Positions 16,441-25,906 of a DNA stretch of 36,643 bases are shown piece after piece (position 1 is the first letter of the stretch; the number at the start of each line of letters is the position of its first letter). A model generated the notes under the pieces. That model made no database searches. It saw only the letters and a list, made by a program, of their open reading frames with translations, and was not told where the DNA came from. The stretch comes from Gemmatimonadota bacterium. Its GTDB lineage: Bacteria > Gemmatimonadota > Gemmatimonadetes > Gemmatimonadales > GWC2-71-9. The position numbers and the translations under genes were made by a program. The stretch covers positions 1 to 36,643 of the forward strand of contig QHUR01000043.1 of NCBI GenBank assembly GCA_003221995.1, given 5' to 3'.

Positions 16441-18121
16441 ACCGTCTCGCTAACTCCTCTTTGGGCAGCTGCACGATGGTCGGCCGCCCGTGCACGTCGT
16501 GGGCCGGCAGGGTGGCGCCGAGGACACGCACCACGAGCTCCCGCATCTCATCCTGCTCGAGCCGCTGGCCGGCCTTGATCGCGGCGCGGCAGGCGAAGGT
16601 GGCGGCGAAGCGCTCCAGCCGGTTCGCCAGGCCGCCGAAGCGGCCGCCCGCGAGATCGGCCACGAGCTCCTGCAGGCAGCGCGTCGCGTCGAACCGTGGA
16701 TGCGGGTTGGGCGCCGTGTGAACGACCACCGAGCGGCCCGAGAACGGCTCGATCTCATACCCGACGCGCCGCAGCAGCTCCCCGTGGGCGTCCACGGCCT
16801 CGAGCTCCGCCGCCGAGAAGTCGAGCGTCAGTGGCAGCAGCAGGCGCTGCGCGGGGGCGCCGTCGCCCGAGAGCTGGCGCATCACGGTCTCGTATAGCAC
16901 GCGCTCGTGCGCCGAGTGCTGATCCACGATGGCGACGGCGGTGTCCGTCTGGAAGAGGATGTACGTGTCGAACACCTGAAGGAGCGGAGGGGTCAGGTGT
17001 CGGGTTTCGGGTGTCAGGGACTCCCCGGGGAAGAGTTCCGGGGCTGCGGCGCCGGGCATCAAGGCACCGAGACCGGCCCAGGGCCCCCCGACACCTGACA
17101 CCTCACCTCCGACACCGAGCGGGGAGGCCGCGGCGAGGGGCCCGAGGGCCCCGCGCACCGCCTCCTCGACCACCCGTTCCACGAAGAACTTGTCGCGGAA
17201 GCGCACCTCGAGCTTCGTCGGATGGACGTTGATGTCCACCGCGTCTCCCGGGAGCTCGAGGAACAGGATGAGCGTCGGGCGGTCGCCGGGCGCGATGGTC
17301 GAGCGGTACCCCGACTCCCCCGCGCGCAGGATGAAAGGATCGCGGATGGGGCGTCCCCGCACCAACACGTAGCCTTTGCGTCCCGCGGGCTTCGCCTGCG
17401 CGGGCCGCTGCGCGAAGCCCCGCACCTCTAGTGGGCCCTCGCGGTGGCCGATGGGGAGCAGCGTGTCGGCGAGCTCCCGCCCCCACAGCTCGTGCACGCG
17501 GTCGATGGGTCGCGCCGCCGGCCCCACGTCGAGCAGCGCACGCTCGTCGCTTGCGAGCGCGAAGGCCACGTCGGGCCGCGCGAGCGCGAGCGCAGTCAGG
17601 GCCTCCACCACGGCGCGGGTCTCAGTCTGCTGCGCGCGCAGGAATTTCCGCCGGGCGGGCGTGTTGAAGAACAGCGCGCGCACCGTCACCGTGGTGCCGC
17701 GCTGGCGCACCGCGTCCTCCACGGCCATGCCCTTGCCGCCCACCAGCCGAACCCGGCTGCCGCTCCGGCCGTCGGGCGAGGTCTCGAGCTCGAAGCGCGA
17801 CACGGACGCGATGGCGGGGAGCGCCTCGCCGCGGAAGCCGAATGTGCCGACCCCGATCAGGTCGGCCGCGCCGCGGATCTTGCTCGTCGCATGGCGCGCC
17901 AGCGCGAGCTCGGCGTCCTCGCGGCTCATCCCCTCGCCGTCGTCGCTCACCCGGATCAGCGTCTTGCCGCCGTTCTCGATGGCGACGCGTACGGTGCGCG
18001 CACCCGCGTCGAGCGCGTTCTCGACGAGCTCCTTCACCACGGACGCCGGGCGCTCCACCACCTCGCCGGCGGCGATCTGGTCGGCCACCTGCGCCGGGAG
18101 CACGGCGATCTTCGGCGTCAC
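16427..18121 (-). CDS. mutL: DNA mismatch repair protein MutL
   Basis: This 564-aa GHKL ATPase couples MutS mismatch recognition to strand removal. The N-terminal ATPase has IAAGEVVERPASVVKELVEN with catalytic E34 and N35, DDGEGM (60-65), GFRGEA (95-100) and the FFNTPARRKF motif. The C-terminal dimerisation domain has endonuclease-type motifs: DQHSAHERVLYE (400-411), ACR (510-512), HGRP (544-547) and FGR (561-563). The Cys that normally begins C[PN]HGRP is Asp here (DVHGRP). The linker (about 331-381) is partly encoded by two inverted heptamer arrays. GTG 18121 overlaps the upstream Bat gene as GTGA. Confidence 0.95.
   Translation of the reverse strand: MTPKIAVLPAQVADQIAAGEVVERPASVVKELVENALDAGARTVRVAIENGGKTLIRVSDDGEGMSREDAELALARHATSKIRGAADLIGVGTFGFRGEALPAIASVSRFELETSPDGRSGSRVRLVGGKGMAVEDAVRQRGTTVTVRALFFNTPARRKFLRAQQTETRAVVEALTALALARPDVAFALASDERALLDVGPAARPIDRVHELWGRELADTLLPIGHREGPLEVRGFAQRPAQAKPAGRKGYVLVRGRPIRDPFILRAGESGYRSTIAPGDRPTLILFLELPGDAVDINVHPTKLEVRFRDKFFVERVVEEAVRGALGPLAAASPLGVGGEVSGVGGPWAGLGALMPGAAAPELFPGESLTPETRHLTPPLLQVFDTYILFQTDTAVAIVDQHSAHERVLYETVMRQLSGDGAPAQRLLLPLTLDFSAAELEAVDAHGELLRRVGYEIEPFSGRSVVVHTAPNPHPRFDATRCLQELVADLAGGRFGGLANRLERFAATFACRAAIKAGQRLEQDEMRELVVRVLGATLPAHDVHGRPTIVQLPKEELARRFGRT
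16992..17019. repeat. four tandem heptamers of GTCRGGT type in the mutL linker
   Basis: The heptamers GTCAGGT, GTCGGGT, TTCGGGT and GTCAGGG follow each other exactly from 16992 to 17019. On the coding strand they encode LTPETRHLT of the MutL linker. An inverted array of the same family lies 66 bases away at 17086-17113. Confidence 0.9.
17086..17113. repeat. four tandem heptamers, inverted partner of the 16992 array
   Basis: CCCCGAC, ACCTGAC, ACCTCAC and CTCCGAC run from 17086 to 17113, the reverse-complement orientation of the GTCRGGT family. They encode the GVGGEVSGVGG part of the MutL linker. The pair could form an imperfect 28-base stem with a 66-base loop. Confidence 0.88.
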
Positions 18122-20487
18122 AGGGGCTCTTGCGGCAGCCGCACCGCCTCGCGCTCGAGCAGCCAGCCATGGATGCCGTCGGGCCGCCGCACCTCGAGCC
18201 AGCGCCCGTCGCGCCGCTCGACGAGCAGCGCGGCGCCCGCCTCAAGGGTGGCGACGGCGCTGGCGCCGCCGTACGGGGCCACCCGCACTGGCGTCGCCGG
18301 GTTCGTCACGACGGCGAGTGCCTGCTGGCGCCGCAGGGTCTCGCGCGCGGCCTGCGTTCCCGCCACGGCCATGCACACCGCCAGCCCGAGGAGCAACGCG
18401 CGTGGGCGGCGTTGCCGGGCCAGCACCGCCCACAAGCCGACCCAGCACGCCGCGGCCACGAGGCCCCATTCCCCGGGGGCGCCGATGCCGACCGTGAGCA
18501 GGCGCTCGCTGGTGGCGTCCGGTGCGGGCAGGAGCTCGCGGGCGCGCTGGATCATGCGGTCGCGCGGGGCGAGCCGCGCCGCGACGGCCCACGCCGCCGC
18601 CGCCTTGCCATCCGCGCCGGCCCGGTACAGCGTGGCGCCCACGTTGTACCAGTGCGCGGCGATGCGCGGGTCGGCCGCGGCCCGGGCGGCGAAGGAGTCC
18701 GCCGCCGCCCGCAGCGCGCCCGCGGCGTACAGCGCCTCCGCGCTCGGCCCCTGGGCGAGGCCGCCGCGTGGCGCGAGCAGCACCGCGAGGCACAGCGTCG
18801 AGAACAGCCGGACCCGCCGCCCGCCGTGCGGGTCCGCTTCCAGCACCCGCAGCACCTGCTCGAGCTCGGCGGCCAGCTCCGCCGCGTCGCCCAGGCCGTG
18901 CGGCCCGTAGCGCGCCGCCCGCAGCCGATCGCGCAGCCGCATGATATGGTCCGCGACGGCGCTCTCGATGCCCGCCGCGCGCAGCGCGCGAGCCAGTCCG
19001 TCTCCGTCTCGGGCGACCGGATCGGAAACGTGACTCGCGAGCACGACGTGGAATTCCCGCTCCAGCCGTCCCAGCCGCGTGACCTGCGGCGCGACCGAGG
19101 GCGCGGGCTCCACCTCGCCGCGCGGCCGCGACCGGCGGCGCCACGCCAGCGCGATGAGCGGCGGCGCGCACAGGAGCGCACCCCAACCCCAGGGGAAGAG
19201 ATCGCGCGCCACCGCGCTCGCCCACGCCTCACCGCCGACGGGCGCGAGCGGCGGCAGGGCACGGGCGGCACGCGGCTCGGCACCCGGCGCAACGACGAGC
19301 GTCCGCGGTGCCGCGCCCGCCACGGCGTAGCCACCCCGCCCAAGGTCGTAGTACAGGTAGCGCAGCTCGGGCAGCACGAACGTGCCCGCGGAGTCCGGCA
19401 CGACGAGGTAGCGGAACACCTTGCTCCCGGAAATCCTCCCGCCTTGCCAGTCGATCCGCGCGTCGGGCTCGGCCGGGTAGGGGCGGAAGCCCGGCGGCCA
19501 GCGCAGCGACGGCTCCGGCCACAGCGCCACGTTGCCGACGCCCGCGACCGTGGTCGTCACCTCGAGTGGCTCTCCGACGCGCGCGTCGGCCGGTTGCACG
19601 TCCACAGCGAGGACGAGCCCCCGTCCCGTCACCCGCCGGTCGTCGGCCGGGCGCCCCTCGGCCGGCAGGGGCAGCACGACGATCGTCACCGAGTCGCTCT
19701 GCAACGCGTAGCGCTCCTCCCGACTGAAGAAGGAAAAAGTCGTCGGCACGGCGAACTCCACCGACGCGGGCGGGATCACGACACGGCCCGCGGCGAGCGG
19801 GAAGACCACCTGATGGGCAACGTAGAGGTCCAGCCAGGAGCCGCGCACGAGCCGCGAGGCCGCGACGTCGCTCGAGCGCGCTGCCGGATACGCCCACACC
19901 CGTTGCGGGGTTTCGAGCGTGACCTGGGGCGGGCGGTGCAGCCGGTTCCGGAGCTCGCGGGGGAACCAGGCCGCCGCCACGACGTCGAGCTGCTGACCCG
20001 CAAGCACCGTGTCCGTCGGCACGACGAGCGTGAGCGCGACTCGGTCGGTGCGCTCGGGGGGCGGCGCCGCGTCGACCAGGGCGTGCGCCAGGGGTGTGAG
20101 CGCGGGCGGCCCCCCCGCAGCCCCACTGTCGACCGTCACCACGATCGGGTCGGTCGCGACGCGGACCCGGCCCTGCCGCGCGTGCACGGAGCCGATCACG
20201 AGCGTTCCGACTTTAGTCGCGCGCAGTTGCAGCTCCCGCACGGTCGTGCGGACCGGCGCGCCCGCGCCCCCGACGCTGACGTCGGTGAGCTCGTGGGTGC
20301 TCAGGACCAGGAAGCCGGTAAGGGGCGGCAGCTCCAGGCTGACCGGTTCCGCCGTGCGGGCGCGCGCCCGCACGGTGAGCCCGATCTCGTCGCCGAGCAC
20401 GATCCGACCGCGGTCCACGCGCGCCGTGACGTCGAGCGGCGGGGTGCCCACCTGCAGCGCGAGCAGCACCACCAGGGACGCCGTCAC
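18118..20487 (-). CDS. BatD-like protein fused to a TPR/SH3 module (BatD-BatE fusion)
   Basis: This is a 789-aa envelope protein. It has a signal peptide (about 1-17), then BatD-type beta-sandwich regions starting DVTARVDRGRIVLGDEIGLT, with a repeat of the theme near VLAVDVQPADARVGEPLEVT. A membrane helix (about 450, WGWGALLCAPPLIALAW) is followed by a cytoplasmic helical stretch. Residues 560-579 (VRLFSTLCLAVLLAPRGGLA) look like an internal signal peptide, then come TPR-like helices (about 580-650), two hydrophobic segments (672-715) and an SH3-like domain (723-785) ending HGWLLEREAVRLP. The second half resembles BatE. It joins batB-batC as GTGA and mutL as GTGA. The Bat system is linked to aerotolerance and envelope stress; its biochemistry is unclear. 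Confidence 0.85.
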   Translation of the reverse strand: MTASLVVLLALQVGTPPLDVTARVDRGRIVLGDEIGLTVRARARTAEPVSLELPPLTGFLVLSTHELTDVSVGGAGAPVRTTVRELQLRATKVGTLVIGSVHARQGRVRVATDPIVVTVDSGAAGGPPALTPLAHALVDAAPPPERTDRVALTLVVPTDTVLAGQQLDVVAAAWFPRELRNRLHRPPQVTLETPQRVWAYPAARSSDVAASRLVRGSWLDLYVAHQVVFPLAAGRVVIPPASVEFAVPTTFSFFSREERYALQSDSVTIVVLPLPAEGRPADDRRVTGRGLVLAVDVQPADARVGEPLEVTTTVAGVGNVALWPEPSLRWPPGFRPYPAEPDARIDWQGGRISGSKVFRYLVVPDSAGTFVLPELRYLYYDLGRGGYAVAGAAPRTLVVAPGAEPRAARALPPLAPVGGEAWASAVARDLFPWGWGALLCAPPLIALAWRRRSRPRGEVEPAPSVAPQVTRLGRLEREFHVVLASHVSDPVARDGDGLARALRAAGIESAVADHIMRLRDRLRAARYGPHGLGDAAELAAELEQVLRVLEADPHGGRRVRLFSTLCLAVLLAPRGGLAQGPSAEALYAAGALRAAADSFAARAAADPRIAAHWYNVGATLYRAGADGKAAAAWAVAARLAPRDRMIQRARELLPAPDATSERLLTVGIGAPGEWGLVAAACWVGLWAVLARQRRPRALLLGLAVCMAVAGTQAARETLRRQQALAVVTNPATPVRVAPYGGASAVATLEAGAALLVERRDGRWLEVRRPDGIHGWLLEREAVRLPQEPL

Positions 20488-22157
20488 CAGTCCTTCACGC
20501 CCGGTTCCTCGGCCCGCCGCACGCGGCCCGTGCGACTCCTGCGGGTGGTGAGCTCCTCCTGGCCGATCGAACGCAGGATCTGATCGGCCTGGGCCTGGGT
20601 CAAGCCACCACCACCGCCGCCCTGCTGCCCTTCCCCGGCGGACCCTCCCCCACCTCCTGCCTCGACTTCGCTCGGCGGTGCCCCACCACCGCCGCCGCCC
20701 GCCGGCGGCACATTCCTGCTCGCCCCGCCCCCACCGCGACGGCGCACCGCGAGCTCCAGGTTCCATTTCGCCGCCAGCTGACGCGGATGGAGCAGCAAGG
20801 CCTCCCGGTAAGCGCGCTCCGCGTCCCCGAGGTGCGCGTCCCGGTTGCTGCTGTCCGCCGCGGACTCGCGCAGGGCGACGAGGCCGAGATTGTAGAGCGC
20901 GCGGAACCGGATCCCCGGATCGAGCGAAGCGGCGGCGTGGCCCAGGTTCGCCCGCGCGCTCTCGAAATCGTTCGCCGCGAGCGCCGCCGTGCCGGCGTTG
21001 TACCACGCCGTGTCATCCCGCTGCCGCGCCGCGAGCTCGGCGCGGTACGCGGCGTGGGCCCCCACGACGTCGCCCCGGTCCCAGGCCCGCTCCGCCGCCG
21101 TACGGGGGCGGCGGGCCTCCTGCGCCGGGGCGGCGAGCGGCACTCCGACGAACAGGGCGAGTCCGATGAGCGACGCGGTCCGCCGGTTCATGGCCTGCCC
21201 GAACAGCAGCGCCACGCCGAGGACGAGCGGGATCCAGGAGCGCGGTCGCCCGCGCTGCGTGTGCGTCTCACTCGCCCGCGCCCGCTTGTAGGACGCGACC
21301 AGATCGCGCACCGCGCCCGCCTGGTCGGGGAGCTCGGCGCCGACGATCGTGCCCTGAGACGCGTCGGCGACCGCGCCCAGCACGTCGTCCCGCCGCCAGG
21401 TTTCGATCACGTTCCCGGCCTCGTCCTTCTGGTGACCCAGCAACGTGCCGTGCTCGTCGCGCAGCGGAATGCGCGCCGGCGCCCGTCCCCCCTCCGCCAC
21501 CAGGATCAGGTGGATCCCGAGGGCGTTGAGGCGCTGCGCCTGGCGGATACTGCGGGCCACGGAGTCGTGCGCCTCCCCGTCGGTGAAAACGACCAGCACG
21601 CGGTCGGCGAGCTCCGAGCTCGCCCGCAGCAGCTCGCCGCCCTGCGCCAGAGGCTCCGCCAGGGCGGTCCCGCCCTCGGAGGCGACGTCCGGGTCGAGCG
21701 CGTCGAGATACAGCCCCAGGGCCGATCCGTCGACCGAGAGCGGCGACAGGATGTAGCTCGAGCCCGCGAACGCCACGAGTCCGAGGCGGTCGCCGTCGAG
21801 GTCCTGCACCAGGCGGCGCGCCTCCCGCAGCGCGCGCGCCAGCCGGCTGGGGCGCACGTCCTCGGCGAGCATCGAGCGCGAGATGTCCACCGCGAGCACC
21901 AGCGACAGACCGCGCGTCTCGGCCACGATCTTCTCCTCGCCCCAGCGCGGGCCCGCGAGGGCTGCGACGCCCAGGAACACCGCCAGCGAGAGCGCGGTCG
22001 GACCGAAACGGCCCGCGCCGAGCGCCGTCCGCGTCGCCTCCGCCGACCACTGGGCGGCGCGCCGCACCCGCACCCGCCGCGCCCACGCCGCCCCGAACCA
22101 TGCGGCACCGGCCACGAGCGGCGCGAGGGCGAGCACGAACGGGGCGTCGAAGCTCAT
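20484..22157 (-). CDS. BatB-BatC fusion: von Willebrand A domain plus TPR and Gly-rich tail
   Basis: This 557-aa membrane protein has N-terminal membrane segments (about 5-25 and 55-70) and a VWA domain with intact MIDAS: D91-S93-S95 in AVDISRSML, T164 and D193 in VVFTDGE. A membrane helix (308-322) runs straight into MNRRTASLIGLALFVGVPLA ending APAQ, which has every feature of a signal peptide, starting at an in-frame ATG (M323, base 21191). TPR-like helices (about 355-450) follow, then a Gly-rich low-complexity stretch (about 455-520). Separate batB and batC genes appear merged; internal initiation at 21191 is possible but has no good Shine-Dalgarno. ATG 22157 overlaps batA as ATGA. Confidence 0.88.
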   Translation of the reverse strand: MSFDAPFVLALAPLVAGAAWFGAAWARRVRVRRAAQWSAEATRTALGAGRFGPTALSLAVFLGVAALAGPRWGEEKIVAETRGLSLVLAVDISRSMLAEDVRPSRLARALREARRLVQDLDGDRLGLVAFAGSSYILSPLSVDGSALGLYLDALDPDVASEGGTALAEPLAQGGELLRASSELADRVLVVFTDGEAHDSVARSIRQAQRLNALGIHLILVAEGGRAPARIPLRDEHGTLLGHQKDEAGNVIETWRRDDVLGAVADASQGTIVGAELPDQAGAVRDLVASYKRARASETHTQRGRPRSWIPLVLGVALLFGQAMNRRTASLIGLALFVGVPLAAPAQEARRPRTAAERAWDRGDVVGAHAAYRAELAARQRDDTAWYNAGTAALAANDFESARANLGHAAASLDPGIRFRALYNLGLVALRESAADSSNRDAHLGDAERAYREALLLHPRQLAAKWNLELAVRRRGGGGASRNVPPAGGGGGGAPPSEVEAGGGGGSAGEGQQGGGGGGLTQAQADQILRSIGQEELTTRRSRTGRVRRAEEPGVKDW

Positions 22158-23140
22158 CAGGGCACCCGCACGGCGAACGTTCCCGAGAGCACGATCTCGA
22201 GCGCCAGCCCGATCAGCCCGAGCGCGAGCGGCCAGCGATAAGCTTCCTCGAAGCGGCGGTACACCACCTGCTCCACCGTCGATTTCTCGAGGCGGTTGAT
22301 CTCCGCAAAGATGTGGCGCAGCGACTCGCTGTCCGTCGCGCGGAAGTAGCGACCGCCCGTGCCCCGCGCCACGTCCGTCAACAGCGCCTCGTCGATCTCG
22401 ACCGGCATGCTCTGGTAGCGCAGGGCGCCCCCGGGCCCCTGCCCCGTCGGCACCGGCGCTTCGCCCTGCGTGCCGACGCCGATCGCGTAGATCCTGATCC
22501 CGAACGCCCCGGCCGCCTGGCCCGCGGTTCGCGGATCCACCGTGCCGCGGTTGTTCACGCCGTCGGTGAGCAGCACGATCACCTTGCTCTTCCCCGGCGC
22601 GCGCCGCAGCCGGTTCGCGGCGGTCGCGATCGCCGTGCCGATCGCGGTGCCATCTTCCAGCATCCCGATGCGGAGACCCTGCAGGGCCGCTTCCAGCACG
22701 GCGTAGTCCGTGGTGAGCGGCACCTGGGTGAGCGCCTGCGCCGCGAACGCGACCAGGCCGATGCGGTCGGACCGGCGCGCCCGCACGAAGTCGATCGCCG
22801 TCGCCTTGGCCACGTCGATGCGGTTGGCGGGCGCGAAGTCCTCGGCGAGCATGCTACTCGACAGGTCTACGCACAGCACGATCGAGATGCCCTCGCTGCG
22901 CGCCTCGATCCTGGCGGAGCCGAGCCGCGGACCCGCCGCCGCCACGATCCAGGCACCGAGGCACACGTTGCGCAGCTGGAGCGGAAGCCGCGCGATCCAG
23001 AGCCGCTCAGCCGTGCCCGCCGCCGGCCGGACGTCGCTCATGCGCACGCCCCGCAGCCGCCCCAGACGCCGCGCGCGCAGCCACCACCAGGCCGGCAGGG
23101 CCAAGAGGAGCAGCAGCACGAGCGGCCGGGCGAAGCTCAC
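22157..23140 (-). CDS. BatA-like von Willebrand A membrane protein
   Basis: The 327-aa protein has an N-terminal hydrophobic segment (LVLLLLLALPAWWWL), a second near LGAWIVAAAGPRLG, and a VWA domain with MIDAS residues in CVDLSSSMLAED, then LLTDGVNNRG and the GTAIGTAI threonine site. A C-terminal membrane helix (WPLALGLIGLALEIVLSG) closes it. This is the BatA architecture, a metal-dependent protein-binding domain held at the periplasmic face. GTG 23140 overlaps the preceding gene as GTGA, with GGGAG eight bases upstream. It works with the neighbouring MoxR ATPase and second VWA protein. Confidence 0.9.
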   Translation of the reverse strand: MSFARPLVLLLLLALPAWWWLRARRLGRLRGVRMSDVRPAAGTAERLWIARLPLQLRNVCLGAWIVAAAGPRLGSARIEARSEGISIVLCVDLSSSMLAEDFAPANRIDVAKATAIDFVRARRSDRIGLVAFAAQALTQVPLTTDYAVLEAALQGLRIGMLEDGTAIGTAIATAANRLRRAPGKSKVIVLLTDGVNNRGTVDPRTAGQAAGAFGIRIYAIGVGTQGEAPVPTGQGPGGALRYQSMPVEIDEALLTDVARGTGGRYFRATDSESLRHIFAEINRLEKSTVEQVVYRRFEEAYRWPLALGLIGLALEIVLSGTFAVRVP

Positions 23141-23997
23141 GGGAGGAACTCCCGGGCCAGCGCGCGCGCCCGCACGGCCAACGCCGCCACGTCCGTGCCG
23201 TGCGCCGACGCGAACTCCACGCGGTCGAGCTGCTCTACTACGGCGCGCAGCTCGCGCAGCGGGGCGTCGGGGCGCGCCCGCTCCACGACCGCCAGGCACT
23301 CGGTCGTGCTGAGCGCGAGGTTCGCCCCGGGGACCGTGTGCGCGATGGCGACGCGCAGCTGAAGCACCGCCCGCGCCGCGACCGCCTTGGGCTCCCCGGC
23401 CGCGAGCCAGCGGGCGTCGGGCACCTCAGGTTCCACTGGAACGTGAGGCGGCAGCGGCGGCGGCCGTGGCCGACGTCGACGCCAGCGGACCCCGGCCGCG
23501 AGGAGGCCCGCAGACAAGACGGCGGCGAAGGCCGCCGCCAGCGGGGTGCGCCGCTCGGAGCGGATCGGGGCGATCGCCGCCTTCGGCTCCGGCTGCCGCA
23601 CAGTGTCGGGGATGACGCTGCCGATCACGAAGGCGGCGGTGCCGCCGGGCAGCGAGTCGGCGCGTCCATCGGGGCCCAGGCGCCAGATGGGTGGCACGCT
23701 CACGGTGTGGGCCCCGGGCGCCCAGGCAGCGACCGGATAGCGCACGACCCAGCCGTCGGGGGAGGGACCGCGTCGCACCACGGGGTCGCCGAGCGGCTCC
23801 ACCCGCTCGGCTGCTTCGAGCTTGCCTGCGCGCACGCGCCAGCCCGGCAACGCGACCACGGTACGCTCGAGCCACACCGTGTCGCCGACCGTGGCGCCAT
23901 CGGGAGCGGCTACCCACCCCGCACCACCCTGCCCCGTTGCCAGTCGCCAAGACGCCAAGAGGCCAAGAAATGCAAACGCCGTGTGACGGCGATTCAT
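23137..23997 (-). CDS. Bat-cluster membrane protein with N-terminal extracytoplasmic domain (DUF4381-like position)
   Basis: This 286-aa protein has a signal peptide (MNRRHTAFAFLGLLAS, cut near ATGQ), a beta-rich domain (about 25-140) with GDTVWLERTVVALPGWRV, a membrane helix (PLAAAFAAVLSAGLLAAGV), an Arg/Pro-rich stretch and a cytoplasmic helical tail (about 195-286). The helix-plus-tail part matches the DUF4381-like protein usually found between DUF58 and BatA; the N-terminal domain I cannot assign. ATG 23997 overlaps the DUF58 stop as ATGA and its stop overlaps batA as GTGA. The hydrophobic core of the signal peptide is encoded by an octamer array (23945-23968). Confidence 0.75.
   Translation of the reverse strand: MNRRHTAFAFLGLLASWRLATGQGGAGWVAAPDGATVGDTVWLERTVVALPGWRVRAGKLEAAERVEPLGDPVVRRGPSPDGWVVRYPVAAWAPGAHTVSVPPIWRLGPDGRADSLPGGTAAFVIGSVIPDTVRQPEPKAAIAPIRSERRTPLAAAFAAVLSAGLLAAGVRWRRRRPRPPPLPPHVPVEPEVPDARWLAAGEPKAVAARAVLQLRVAIAHTVPGANLALSTTECLAVVERARPDAPLRELRAVVEQLDRVEFASAHGTDVAALAVRARALAREFLP
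23945..23968. repeat. three tandem octamers CGCCAAGA in a signal-peptide coding region
   Basis: CGCCAAGA at 23945-23952 and 23953-23960 and GGCCAAGA at 23961-23968 are contiguous. On the coding strand they read as LGLLASWRLA of the signal peptide. The family matches the octamers at 7591-7651, including the adjacent ATGCAAA sequence. No inverted partner is nearby. Confidence 0.92.
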
Positions 23998-24931
23998 CGC
24001 TTGAGGCGACGGGCGCGCTCGTGGAAGGCGCGGCGCAGCGGCCCGGCGTAGGGCACGTCGGTGCGCAGCGCGGCCCGGTCCACACCCGCCTGCACCAGCC
24101 GCCGGGTGCGTTCCTGCAGCTGCCGCACGGCCGCCGCGCGCACGCGGCCGCGCGCGGGGGTGTGGCTGGTATCGAGCAGGACGCGCTGCCCCGTCTCCGC
24201 GTCCTCGAAGTCCACCCAACCCACGTCCGGCAGCTCCAGCTCCCGCGGATCGTCCACCGTAATCGCCACGATCTCGTGCCGGGCGGCGAGCTGTGCCAGC
24301 GGCTCCTCCCAGCCGTCCGCGCGGAAGTCGGAGAGCACGACGACGATCGCCCGGTGGCGCAGCAGCTTCGCGGCGTAGCGCAGGGCCTCGGCGAGGTTGG
24401 TCCCCAGGCCCCGCGGGGTGAACGCGACGAGGTCGCGGATGACGCGCAACGCGTGCGGCCGTCCCTTCGCGGGTCGCACCACGAACTCCACCTTGTCGGC
24501 GAACATCAGCGCACCCACGCGGTCGTTGTGGCGCGCGGCCGCGAGCGCGAGCACGGCCGCGACCTCGACCGCGAGGCCCGCCTTGGTGTGGGGACGCCCG
24601 AACTGGCACGAGCCGGATTGGTCCACCAGCAGGAGCAGCGTGATCTCGCGCTCCTCGTGATAGGTCTTCACGAAGGGGTGGCCCATGCGCGCCGACACGT
24701 TCCAGTCGATCGCCCGGAAGTCGTCGCCCTCCTGGTAGGCGCGCACCTCGGCGAACTCGATGCCCTGTCCGCGGAACACCGACCGGTAGTCGCCTGTGAA
24801 GAGGGAGTTGACCAGGGTCCGCGTCCGCAGCTCGATCCCCTTGACCTGCCGCAACACCTCGGGGGTCACGAGCCGCCGGCGCGCGCGCAGCGGGGACGCC
24901 TCGGCGCGCCGACGATCCTCGCCTTCGTACG

Positions 24932-24935
<4 letters not shown>
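23994..24935 (-). CDS. DUF58 domain protein (VWA-like, MoxR partner)
   Basis: This 313-aa cytoplasmic protein has the DUF58 signature FAEVRAYQEGDDFRAIDWNV (61-80) and a VWA-type metal site, D105-S107-S109 in LLVDQSGS, which many DUF58 proteins lack. LVVLSDFRAD-type strand and helix alternation continues to residue 230. Family members usually partner MoxR ATPases in assembling or activating protein complexes. GTG 24935 overlaps the moxR stop as GTGA; a GTG about 23 codons in (VTPEVLRQV) is an alternative. Its stop overlaps the next gene as ATGA. Confidence 0.9.

Positions 24936-25902
<967 letters not shown>

Positions 25903-25906
<4 letters not shown>

Noticed and set aside
17842-20583. A 913-codon plus-strand open frame across mutL and the batD fusion
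   Set aside because: It is antisense to genes with clear motifs, is extremely Arg/His/Gly-rich and shows no domain pattern; long shadow frames are expected at this GC content.
20600-20720. Gly-rich GC run as a repeat element
   Set aside because: It is the low-complexity Gly tail of the BatB-BatC fusion without a fixed DNA period.
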